From assembly GCF_000956405.1 (NCBI RefSeq), contig NZ_JYIV01000028.1:186001-250000 (forward strand): a stretch of 64,000 bases of DNA, in the 5' to 3' direction. How positions within the stretch are numbered: position 1 is the stretch's first letter; the number at the start of each line of letters is the position of its first letter. The DNA is from Microbacterium oxydans (lineage in GTDB: Bacteria > Actinomycetota > Actinomycetes > Actinomycetales > Microbacteriaceae). The notes under the pieces are model-generated. The model saw only the letters and a list, made by a program, of their open reading frames with translations. It made no database searches and was not told the origin of the DNA. Below are positions 57,263-64,000 of this stretch, in pieces. The translations under genes were made by a program, and so were the position numbers.

Positions 57263-58882
57263 TCACGGCGTGAGCGTCACTTCCTGCAGTGCGCCGTCGC
57301 CGTCGATCTCGAGCGTCAGATCGAGGTCGAGGCGGCGCAGGAACGCGTCGTCGTGGCTCACGACGAGCACGGCACCTCGGTAGGCGCGGAGGGCTTCGAC
57401 GAGCTGGTCGACCGTGTCGAGGTCGAGGTTGTTCGTCGGTTCGTCGAGCACCACGAGGTGCGGCGCAGGGTCGGCGAGCAGCAGCGTCGCCAGTGCGACG
57501 CGGAACCGCTCGCCGCCGGAGAGCGACGCCACCGGACGCTCGGCCGTGGCTCCTCGGATGAGGAACCGCGCGAGCCGGTTGCGCAGCTCCTTCTCCGGTA
57601 CGTGGGGTGCCGCGGCGGCGATGTTCTCGAACACCGAGCGGTCCTCGTCCAGTCCGTCGACCCGCTGTGGCAGGTAGGCGACCAGGTCGGTGTGGGCCTC
57701 AGCGTGCAGCGGATGCTCGTCCGGAGCCGAGTCGTCGGAGACCAGCCGTTCGAGCAGGGTGGTCTTGCCTGCGCCGTTCCTTCCGATCAGCGCCACCCGC
57801 TCCGGCCCCTGCACGACCCACTCCCGCTCGTGATCGCCGATCGTCGCGATGCGGCGGGTGCGGGACACCTGCGGGTCGGGCAGCTCGATCTTCATCGACG
57901 AATCCGAGCGCACACGCCGCCCCGCTTCATCGAGGACTGAGCGTGCGGCGTCCTCCTTCGCACCGACCTCGGTACGCAGGCGGCCGGCTGAGACCTCCGC
58001 GGCCATCTTGCGACCGTGAGCGATGATCTTCGGGACGCGCTTCTCGATCTCCGCCTTCTTCGCGGTGCGCGCGCGGTGGGCGAGCTTCACCTCGGCTTCG
58101 ATCCGCTGACGCTTCTCCTTGCGGAGCACCTGGGCAGCGGCGACCTCGGCCTGCTTCGCCGCGTCCTGCTCGGCATCCAGCCAGGCCCGCCACTCGGAGT
58201 AGGGGCCGCCGAACACGCTCAGCGTCTGGGCGTAGAGCTCGGCCGTGTCGTCCATCAACTCGAGCAGCGACAGGTCGTGACTCACGACGATGAGCGTTCC
58301 CTTCCAGGCGCGCACCATCGCCGCGAGCTTCGCTCTGGCGTCGCGGTCGAGGTTGTTCGTCGGCTCGTCGAGGAGTGTGATCGGCGCGCGGCGCAGACGG
58401 ATGCCGGCGATCGCGACGAGCACGGCCTCGCCGCCGGACAACTCTCCGACCGTGCGGTCGAGGAAGGCCGGGGCCAGTCCCGCCTCGGCCAGTGACGCCT
58501 CAGCGCGTGCCTCGATGTCCCAGTCGTCACCGACCGCATCGAAGTGGGCGGGGTCGACGTCACCCCTGCCGATCGCCCGCACGGCGTCGAGCGCTGCGGA
58601 CACCCCGAGCAGGTCGGCGACGCGGCGGTCGACGTCGAGTGTCAGCTGCTGCGGGAGGTATGCGACCTCGCCGGACGCGGTGACGACGCCCGACGTGGGA
58701 TCGAGTTCACCGGCGATCAGTCGCAGCAGCGTGGACTTGCCCGCGCCGTTGCGCCCGACCAGGCCGGTGCGCCCCGAGCCGAAGGAGCCGGAGACCCCGT
58801 CGAGTGCGAGGGAGCCGTCGGGCCAGATGAAGGTGAGGCGGTCGAGGACGACCGATGCGTGAAGAGCTGTGGGGGTTGACAT
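57263..58882 (-). CDS. ABC-F subfamily ATPase
   Basis: 539 residues from MSTPTALHASV with AGGAG upstream. Two ATPase domains without membrane segments: Walker A GRNGAGKST (43-51) and GRNGAGKTT (about 365), signatures LSGGEAV and LSGGERF, Walker B LDEPTNNLD in both, and a lysine/arginine-rich linker (LRKEKRQRIEAEVKLAHRARTAKKAEIEKRVPKIIAHGRKMAAEVSAGRLRTE). ABC-F proteins act on the ribosome, some giving antibiotic protection; the N-terminus lacks a clear arm extension. The 288 bases upstream to the next gene show a GTGAC/GTCAC repeat but no recognisable attenuator. Confidence 0.92.
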   Translation of the reverse strand: MSTPTALHASVVLDRLTFIWPDGSLALDGVSGSFGSGRTGLVGRNGAGKSTLLRLIAGELDPTSGVVTASGEVAYLPQQLTLDVDRRVADLLGVSAALDAVRAIGRGDVDPAHFDAVGDDWDIEARAEASLAEAGLAPAFLDRTVGELSGGEAVLVAIAGIRLRRAPITLLDEPTNNLDRDARAKLAAMVRAWKGTLIVVSHDLSLLELMDDTAELYAQTLSVFGGPYSEWRAWLDAEQDAAKQAEVAAAQVLRKEKRQRIEAEVKLAHRARTAKKAEIEKRVPKIIAHGRKMAAEVSAGRLRTEVGAKEDAARSVLDEAGRRVRSDSSMKIELPDPQVSRTRRIATIGDHEREWVVQGPERVALIGRNGAGKTTLLERLVSDDSAPDEHPLHAEAHTDLVAYLPQRVDGLDEDRSVFENIAAAAPHVPEKELRNRLARFLIRGATAERPVASLSGGERFRVALATLLLADPAPHLVVLDEPTNNLDLDTVDQLVEALRAYRGAVLVVSHDDAFLRRLDLDLTLEIDGDGALQEVTLTP

Positions 58883-59170
58883 GAGTGTCTCCTGTCGAGT
58901 GCGAGGGTGCACTGACACCGAGCTCCTGCCGGGCCGTGACAGGCGTCACAGGATGCGGAGGAGCGGGTCTGCCGTGGAGTCGGCGATCGTCGGGTCAGCG
59001 CGCGGAAAGATGAGCGCGGAGGCGACGGATCAGATCAAAGGACTTCCAGACACGGCGGACAGGACTCCCCGACGATACCCGGGCGTGTCGCTCCTGCGCA
59101 ACCTCGGGCGTGTCGGAGAGTCCGTCGCGCGGGGGATGCCCTCGGCCCGACCCATCCGTAGCGTGGAGGC

Positions 59171-59452
59171 ATGGCAGATCATGATCCGAGTCCGCAGGAG
59201 TCTCGTTCGCGCATGGGCCTGGGCGTCGGGCTCGCGCTCGGAGTGGCGATCGGGGCCTCGCTGGGCGCGGCCCTGCAGAACTGGGCCCTCGGAATCGGAA
59301 TCGGAGTGGCGATCGGCGTCGCCCTCTCCGTCGCCATCACCTCGGGCGGCGGATCCGGCTCCCGCGAGCGCGCCGGGGGCGACGGGGGCGACGAGACTGA
59401 CGAGCGCCCTGCCGACGACTCCGGTGCGTCCGAGGAGGAGCCGGAACGCTGA
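59171..59452 (+). CDS. Small glycine-rich membrane protein
   Basis: 93 residues. A long hydrophobic segment (about 15-58) with many GxxxG and small residues (GLGVGLALGVAIGASLGAAL, then WALGIGIGVAIGVALSVAITSG) suggests two closely packed helices; the tail is acidic (GGDETDERPADDSGASEEEPER). TAGCGT is six bases before the ATG; GGAGG is too close to serve as a ribosome site. Function unknown. Converges directly on the esterase gene, no gap. Confidence 0.7.
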   Translation: MADHDPSPQESRSRMGLGVGLALGVAIGASLGAALQNWALGIGIGVAIGVALSVAITSGGGSGSRERAGGDGGDETDERPADDSGASEEEPER

Positions 59453-60109
59453 TCAGCTCGCGGCGATCCCCTCGACCCACTTGGTGAGGAAGCGGTGCAC
59501 GTCGGTCAGCTCCTCTTCCGAGATGCTGTGCGTGAGTCCGGTGTACACCCGACCGGAGAGCTCGGAGTGCGTCGGCAGCCACTGTGCCGTGTGGTCGATC
59601 AGTGCGGGCGGGATGACATCGTCGTGCGTGCCCCGACCCCAGAACACGGGTGGGCGCAGCTCGGCCAGTGTCTCGTCGTTCGGAAGGTCTCCCGGTGCGG
59701 CGTATCCGCTCAGCGCTGCCACCGCGCCGAAGCGTTCGGGAGCCAGGCGCAGCGCCTGCAGCGCCACCGCTGCGCCCTGCGAGAAGCCCAGCAGCGCCAC
59801 CGAGGGGACGTCGACGGCTGCGGAGTCGAGCCAGCGCAGGAAGGAGCCGGCCGCGGCGGTGACCGCGTCCGAGCTGCGTCCGTCGAGCCCCTCGATCGGG
59901 TACCAGGAGCGCCCCGGCATGGGCCACGGAGGGGCGAGCGGAGCGGCGACGGAGGCGACGGCGATGCCCTCGGGAAGGTAGGGGATGAGTCCGAACAGGT
60001 CGTGTTCGTCCGCCCCGTAACCGTGCAGGAGGACCAGCAGAGGCACCCCTGCGCGGTCGGTGGACGACCATCTGGTCGCGGTGTCGTCGATCGTCAGGTT
60101 CTCGCTCAC
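59453..60109 (-). CDS. Phospholipase/carboxylesterase family hydrolase
   Basis: 218 residues from GTG at 60109. Alpha/beta hydrolase: oxyanion LLHGYGADEHDLFGL, nucleophile Ser110 in LGFSQGAAVAL, Asp in GRGTHDDVIPP and His in GLTHSISEEEL. The family splits short acyl esters or acts as an acyl-protein thioesterase. Cytosolic, no signal peptide. Confidence 0.9.
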   Translation of the reverse strand: MSENLTIDDTATRWSSTDRAGVPLLVLLHGYGADEHDLFGLIPYLPEGIAVASVAAPLAPPWPMPGRSWYPIEGLDGRSSDAVTAAAGSFLRWLDSAAVDVPSVALLGFSQGAAVALQALRLAPERFGAVAALSGYAAPGDLPNDETLAELRPPVFWGRGTHDDVIPPALIDHTAQWLPTHSELSGRVYTGLTHSISEEELTDVHRFLTKWVEGIAAS

Positions 60110-60181
60110 ACCGTCATCCTGCCAGGGACCGCAGACGTGCACGCGGTGTCAGTTCGGAGGGACGGCTGGTAGAAAGGACAC

Positions 60182-60787
60182 ATGGCGGTCCGTACACCTG
60201 ATCCTGATCCGGAGCCCGACGACGACGGTCTCGGAGAGTTCCCGGATTCGAATCGTCCCGCGCCCGATGCGAACCCCGGCTGGCTGAGCGAGTTCGAGCT
60301 CGAGGAGGCGCGGCGACGCCTGCCGATGCTCTACGTCGAGGCGATCCCGGTGCGTACGGACGGCTCGGGTCAGGTGACCGAGATCGGCATCCTGCTGCGT
60401 TCCACCCCGATGGGGGAGATGACCCGCACGATCGTGTCGGGCAGGGTGCGCTTCGGTGAGACGATCCGCGATGCCCTGTTCCGCCACGTCGAGAACGACC
60501 TGGGCCCGATGGCCTTCCCGCTGCTTCCGCCGCAGCCGCTGCCGTTCACGGTGGCCGAGTACTTCCCGATCCCCGGGGTGAGCGCCTTCCACGACGACAG
60601 GCAGCACGCGGTGTCGCTGGCGTTCGTCGTGCCGGTGACCGGCACGTGCGAGCCGCGTCAGGATGCTCTCGAGGTCACGTGGTTCTCGCCGGAAGCCGCC
60701 GGATCAGATGCGGTCGCCGCCGAGATGGAGAACGGTCGAGGCACTCTCATCCGCCAGGCTCTCGCGAGCCTCGGTCTGCTGCGCTGA
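60182..60787 (+). CDS. NUDIX-like DUF4916 protein
   Basis: 201 residues. Core YVEAIPVRTDGSGQVTEIGILLRSTPMGEMTRTIVSGRVRFGETIRDALFRHVENDLGP corresponds to the NUDIX fold, but the canonical NUDIX box (GX5EX7REUXEEXGU) is degenerate: R-H-V-E-N-D-L-G replaces REUXEE. It may not be an active pyrophosphohydrolase. An acidic N-terminal tail (30 residues) precedes it. TAGAAA lies six bases before the ATG. Confidence 0.8.
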   Translation: MAVRTPDPDPEPDDDGLGEFPDSNRPAPDANPGWLSEFELEEARRRLPMLYVEAIPVRTDGSGQVTEIGILLRSTPMGEMTRTIVSGRVRFGETIRDALFRHVENDLGPMAFPLLPPQPLPFTVAEYFPIPGVSAFHDDRQHAVSLAFVVPVTGTCEPRQDALEVTWFSPEAAGSDAVAAEMENGRGTLIRQALASLGLLR

Positions 60788-60824
60788 CGCCTGCTGCGCT
60801 GACGTCTGCTCTGCTCCCCGGCGC

Positions 60825-61898
60825 TCAGGCTCCGGCGGTGGTGAGACGCGAGAGCTCGGCGACGAACGCGTCGACGTCGGCCGCCTCGGTGTCGAAACCG
60901 CACATCCAGCGGACTTCCTTGCGCGCCGCGTCCCAGTCGTAGAACCGGAACGAGTCGCGCAGCCGGTCGGCGACGCCGTCGGGGAGCGTGGCGAAGACGC
61001 CGTTGGACTGCGTCGGCTGTGTGAACTCGACGCCGCGGATGGACCCGTCGGCGATGCCCGCCTCGATCTCGGAGCGAAGCCGCGCGGCCATGGCGTTCGC
61101 GTGCTTCGCGTTGCGCAGCCACAGGTCGGTCTCGAGCAGGGCGATCAACTGCGCCGACACGAACCGCATCTTCGACGACAGCTGCATGTTGAATTTGCGC
61201 GAGTACTTCAGGCCGTCGGCGGCGTCGGGGTTCAGCACGACGATGGCCTCGCCGAGCATGGCTCCGTTCTTGGTGCCGCCGAAGGTCAGCACATCGACGC
61301 CGGCGTCGCGGGTGAACGCACGCAGCGGCATGTCGAGGGCCGCTGCCGCGTTCGAGAGGCGCGCACCGTCGAGGTGCAGCTTCATGCCGCGCTTGTGTGC
61401 GTGGTCGGCGATCGTGCGGATCTCCTCTGCCGTGTACAGCGTGCCGAGCTCGGTGGTCTGGGTGATCGAGACGACCAGCGGCTGCGCGCGGTGCTCGTCG
61501 CCCCAGCCCCAGGCTTCGCGGTCGATCAGCTCGGGGGTGAGCTTGCCGTCGTCGGTCGGGACCGTGAGCAGCTTGAAGCCGCCGATCTTCTCCGGGGCCG
61601 CGGCCTCGTCGACGTTGATGTGTGCGGTCGACGCGGCGATCACGGCGCCCCAGCGCGGCAGCATCGACTGCAGGCCGGTCACGTTCGCGCCGGTGCCGTT
61701 GAACACCGGGAAGGCCTCGACGCCCTCGCCGAAGTGCTCCTGGAACACCTCCTGCAGACGCGCGGTGTACGCGTCCTCGCCGTAGGCGCTCTGGTGCCCT
61801 CCGTTCGCCGCGGCGATGGCCGCGAGGACGTCGGGGTGGATGCCGGAGTAGTTGTCACTGGCGAAGCCCCGGATCGCGGGGTCATGCTGGATGCTCAC
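60825..61898 (-). CDS. Low-specificity L-threonine aldolase
   Basis: 357 residues. FASDNYSGIHPDVLAAIAAAN, YGEDAYTARLQEVF, FNGTGAN, HLDGARLSNAA and the PLP lysine Lys210 in LTFGGTKNGAM are the aldolase motifs. Splits L-threonine or L-allo-threonine to glycine and acetaldehyde. GTG start; TAGGCT lies six bases upstream with no Shine-Dalgarno, so leaderless. The PhnX-like pathway also yields acetaldehyde, though the two loci are far apart. Confidence 0.93.
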   Translation of the reverse strand: MSIQHDPAIRGFASDNYSGIHPDVLAAIAAANGGHQSAYGEDAYTARLQEVFQEHFGEGVEAFPVFNGTGANVTGLQSMLPRWGAVIAASTAHINVDEAAAPEKIGGFKLLTVPTDDGKLTPELIDREAWGWGDEHRAQPLVVSITQTTELGTLYTAEEIRTIADHAHKRGMKLHLDGARLSNAAAALDMPLRAFTRDAGVDVLTFGGTKNGAMLGEAIVVLNPDAADGLKYSRKFNMQLSSKMRFVSAQLIALLETDLWLRNAKHANAMAARLRSEIEAGIADGSIRGVEFTQPTQSNGVFATLPDGVADRLRDSFRFYDWDAARKEVRWMCGFDTEAADVDAFVAELSRLTTAGA

Positions 61899-61953
61899 CG
61901 CTCAAGCCTAATCGCCCTACCGGATGTCCCCGCCCCGCTCTACCCTCGAAGCC

Positions 61954-63345
61954 ATGGAGCGCACCGCAGCGAAGAGAGCCTTCGCCAACGTCCTCGTCAA
62001 CACGCTCATCGCGAACGTGACGACGAGCTTCCTGTGGTTCGCTTTGACGTTCTGGGTCTACATCGAGACGCAGTCGGTGCTCGCCACGGGCATCATCGGC
62101 GGTGCCTACATGCTGTTCGTCGCGTTCTTCGCGATGGCCTTCGGCACGATCGTCGATCGCAACCGCAAGCACACCGTCATGGTGATCTCGAGCATCATCT
62201 CCGCCGTCTCCTTCCTCGTCGCCGGGGTGCTCTACCTCTGGCAGCCCGAGGCGGCGCTGCTCGATCTGGGAGGGCCGTGGTTCTGGCTGTTCTCCGGCAT
62301 CATCCTGTTCGGCGGCGTGATCGAGCAGCTGCGCAACATCGCGCTGTCCACGACCGTCACCCTGCTCATCCCCGAGGAGAAGCGAGCGAACGCGAACGGT
62401 CTGGTCGGCACGGTTCAGGGCATCGCCTTCCTGGTCACCAGCGTGTTCTCGGGACTCTCGATCGGCTTCCTCGGCATGGGGTGGACCCTGGCGATCGCCA
62501 TCGCCGCCATGGCGCTCACCTTCGCGCACCTGCTGTTCGTGCGCATTCCGGAAGGCGCACCCGAGCCCGACCCGAACGCGTCCAGCGCCCTCGACTTCCG
62601 GGGAAGCGTCCGGGCCATCCGGCTGGCTCCCGGTCTGTTCGCCCTGATCATCTTCTCCACGTTCAACAACCTCATCGGCGGCGTGTACATGGCGCTCATG
62701 GACCCCTACGGGCTCACGCTGTTCGATGCTCAGACCTGGGGGTTCGCGCTGGCCTTCGCCTCGACCGGATTCCTCGTCGGCGGCGGGCTGGTGGCGAAGT
62801 TCGGCCTCGGTCCCAAGCCCATGCGCACGATGCTGCTCGTGGTCATCGCCATGGGGCTGCTCGGGTCGGTGTTCATGCTGCGAGAGTGGTGGCCGCTCTA
62901 TGTGGTCGGCATGTGGGTGTACATGGCGCTGGTGCCTCCGGTCGAGGCCGCTGAGCAGACCGTGATCCAGAAGGTCGTGCCGTTCCAGCGTCAGGGCCGG
63001 GTCTTCGGGGTGGCCGCCGCGATGGAAGCGGCCGCGGCACCGCTCACCGCGTTCCTCATCGCTCCTATCGCCGAATTCTTGATCATCCCGTACATGAACA
63101 CCGCCGACGGCCAGCAGCAATGGGGCTGGCTGCTGGGCGAGGGGGAGGCGCGGGGCATCGCACTGATCTGCCTGTTCGCCGGGCTGATCATGGTCGTCGC
63201 CGCGACGCTGGCCTTCTTCACGCGCTCCTACCGAAAGCTCACCGAGCTCTATGCCGAGGCTCCCGATCAGGAGATCGACGCTCCGGAGCAGGCGGGTGCG
63301 GATGCTCCGCCCGTCGTGCCGGGGATGCCTCCGGAATCCCGGTGA
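61954..63345 (+). CDS. MFS transporter
   Basis: 463 residues, 12 helices. Motif A-like GTIVDRNRKHTVMVIS (after helix 2), and a repeat of it in KFGLGPKPMRTMLLVV; VIQKVVPFQRQGRVFGVAAAMEAAAAPL in helix 9-10. Resembles enterobactin-exporter/DHA3-like macrolide efflux proteins. Start MERTAAKRAF at 61954; TACCCT ends seven bases before it, so the upstream ATG at 61924 is not used. Substrate unknown. Confidence 0.88.
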   Translation: MERTAAKRAFANVLVNTLIANVTTSFLWFALTFWVYIETQSVLATGIIGGAYMLFVAFFAMAFGTIVDRNRKHTVMVISSIISAVSFLVAGVLYLWQPEAALLDLGGPWFWLFSGIILFGGVIEQLRNIALSTTVTLLIPEEKRANANGLVGTVQGIAFLVTSVFSGLSIGFLGMGWTLAIAIAAMALTFAHLLFVRIPEGAPEPDPNASSALDFRGSVRAIRLAPGLFALIIFSTFNNLIGGVYMALMDPYGLTLFDAQTWGFALAFASTGFLVGGGLVAKFGLGPKPMRTMLLVVIAMGLLGSVFMLREWWPLYVVGMWVYMALVPPVEAAEQTVIQKVVPFQRQGRVFGVAAAMEAAAAPLTAFLIAPIAEFLIIPYMNTADGQQQWGWLLGEGEARGIALICLFAGLIMVVAATLAFFTRSYRKLTELYAEAPDQEIDAPEQAGADAPPVVPGMPPESR

Positions 63346-63369
63346 TCGTGAGCGTGGACGCCGCGGCGT

Positions 63370-64000
63370 TCACGCCAGGTCGAGCACCCGGTCGTTGAGC
63401 GCGGTCGCGTCGTCGTTCCACAGCGCGACGATCCGGGCGGCCAGCGCATCGGGATCGAGTGCCTTGGCGCGGAACACCACGGACGCGGTGCGCAAGGTCT
63501 CGTCGGCCTCGCGCGCGGCCTTGGCATAGCCCTGCGCGACCGCTCGGGCCCAGGCTTCGCTCGCAGCCTTGACCGCGGCGTAGTTCGCGCCGCCAGCGAG
63601 AGGTCGCGCGACCGCGGTCGACGACACGATCGCGAAGCGCCCGGCGTCGGAGGCGCGCAACGCACCGTCGAACGCCCGACTCGTGGCGCGCACGGCGTCG
63701 AGCGCCGGGAGCAGCGCGGCGAAGTCCTCGTCGGACTGTCCGGCCAGGCCGCCGCCTCCTCGCCACCCGCCGACCAGCGGGACCACCGCGTCCACAGGAC
63801 CGAGCTGCGAGGCCAGGGTGGTCATCTCGTCGAGCGACGTCGCATCGGCGACCTCGACCTGAGCGCCGGCATCCGCGAGCTTGCGCAGGCGGTCCGTCGA
63901 GCGGCCGGTCGCGATGACCCGTGCGTTCGCGGCGACCAGTGCCCGTGTCGCGGCGAAGCCGGCCGCGCTGGTGGCCCCGGCGAGCACGACTGTCCGCCCT
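63370..64000 (-). CDS. Short-chain dehydrogenase, N-terminus cut by the window edge
   Basis: Reads GRTVVLAGATSAAGFAATRALVAANARVIATGRSTDRLR, the Rossmann motif GxxxxxG of SDR proteins, then VDAVVPLVGGWRGGG, the Ser in AIVSSTAVARPLAGGANYAAVKAASEAWARAVAQ with YxxxK. Frame is open to the end of the window, so the true start lies beyond 64000. Ends RVLDLA. Substrate unknown. Confidence 0.85.
   Translation of the reverse strand, partial: GRTVVLAGATSAAGFAATRALVAANARVIATGRSTDRLRKLADAGAQVEVADATSLDEMTTLASQLGPVDAVVPLVGGWRGGGGLAGQSDEDFAALLPALDAVRATSRAFDGALRASDAGRFAIVSSTAVARPLAGGANYAAVKAASEAWARAVAQGYAKAAREADETLRTASVVFRAKALDPDALAARIVALWNDDATALNDRVLDLA

Noticed and set aside
58873..58882. Another GTCAACCCCC match
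   Set aside because: It is the coding sequence of the first residues of the ABC-F protein (Ser-Thr-Pro), without the 33-base -10 spacing to a gene.

Overview
The window looks like chromosomal DNA from a high-GC actinobacterium, most probably a Microbacterium or close relative in the Microbacteriaceae. I infer this from the strong G/C third-position bias, the dense tiny-gap gene packing, frequent GTG starts and leaderless promoters, and family-typical genes (a DUF222/13E12 HNH nuclease, DUF6412 next to a YidC paralogue, a DUF7882-type protein, PspC sensor kinases, a long Lhr helicase). No rRNA, tRNA, CRISPR array, insertion sequence or prophage was recognised. About 65 protein genes were found; all functional calls rest on motif recognition by eye, without database searches.

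Layout. 1-6.9 kb: edge of an unknown gene, a GH114-like lipoprotein, a DUF899 protein, a drug-efflux MFS pump, a GCS2-type ligase, and a cluster of small stress-type proteins (DUF7218, a two-helix membrane peptide, CsbD) plus a Cys/Met-rich copper-storage-like protein. 7.0-10.8 kb: a tight tryptophan catabolic operon on the minus strand (tryptophan dioxygenase, an amidohydrolase in the formamidase position, kynureninase, a PaaX-type regulator). 11.0-15.9 kb: an amidase plus agmatine-deiminase pair, divergent from a TetR regulator plus PLP decarboxylase. 16.0-21.8 kb: TetR/MBL hydrolase pair, isochorismatase plus NCS1 permease, M18 aminopeptidase, and a guanidine-I type riboswitch before an EamA exporter. 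22.0-25.2 kb: a frameshifted DUF222-HNH gene and a divergent two-component system with a 15-residue peptide gene directly in front of the kinase. 25.4-32.9 kb: a phosphonate uptake and catabolism locus (GntR, phnD, phnC, fused phnE, FAD oxidoreductase, PhnX-like hydrolase, alcohol dehydrogenase).

33-49 kb: CinA, FHA, SDR and EamA genes, a second-copy-type YidC with DUF6412, a nitronate monooxygenase-like enzyme, purU, a CPA2 antiporter, a glutamine amidotransferase, a LysR effector domain lacking its HTH, a PspC membrane protein divergent from a PspC sensor kinase and its regulator, a Nei-type glycosylase and an EI24 protein. 49.2-64 kb: Lhr helicase, DUF6157, a membrane protein, a third kinase/regulator pair, an ABC-F protein, an esterase, a NUDIX-like protein, threonine aldolase, an MFS transporter, and an SDR gene cut by the window edge.

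Three themes run across the window. (i) At least fifteen genes have a TANNNT -10 box ending 6-7 nt before the start codon and no Shine-Dalgarno site, so they are probably leaderless. (ii) Four genes for small or stress-type proteins share a GTCAAYCCC box exactly 33 nt before a -10-like hexamer. (iii) Intergenic gaps carry long nested inverted repeats; two of them share the same arm sequence.
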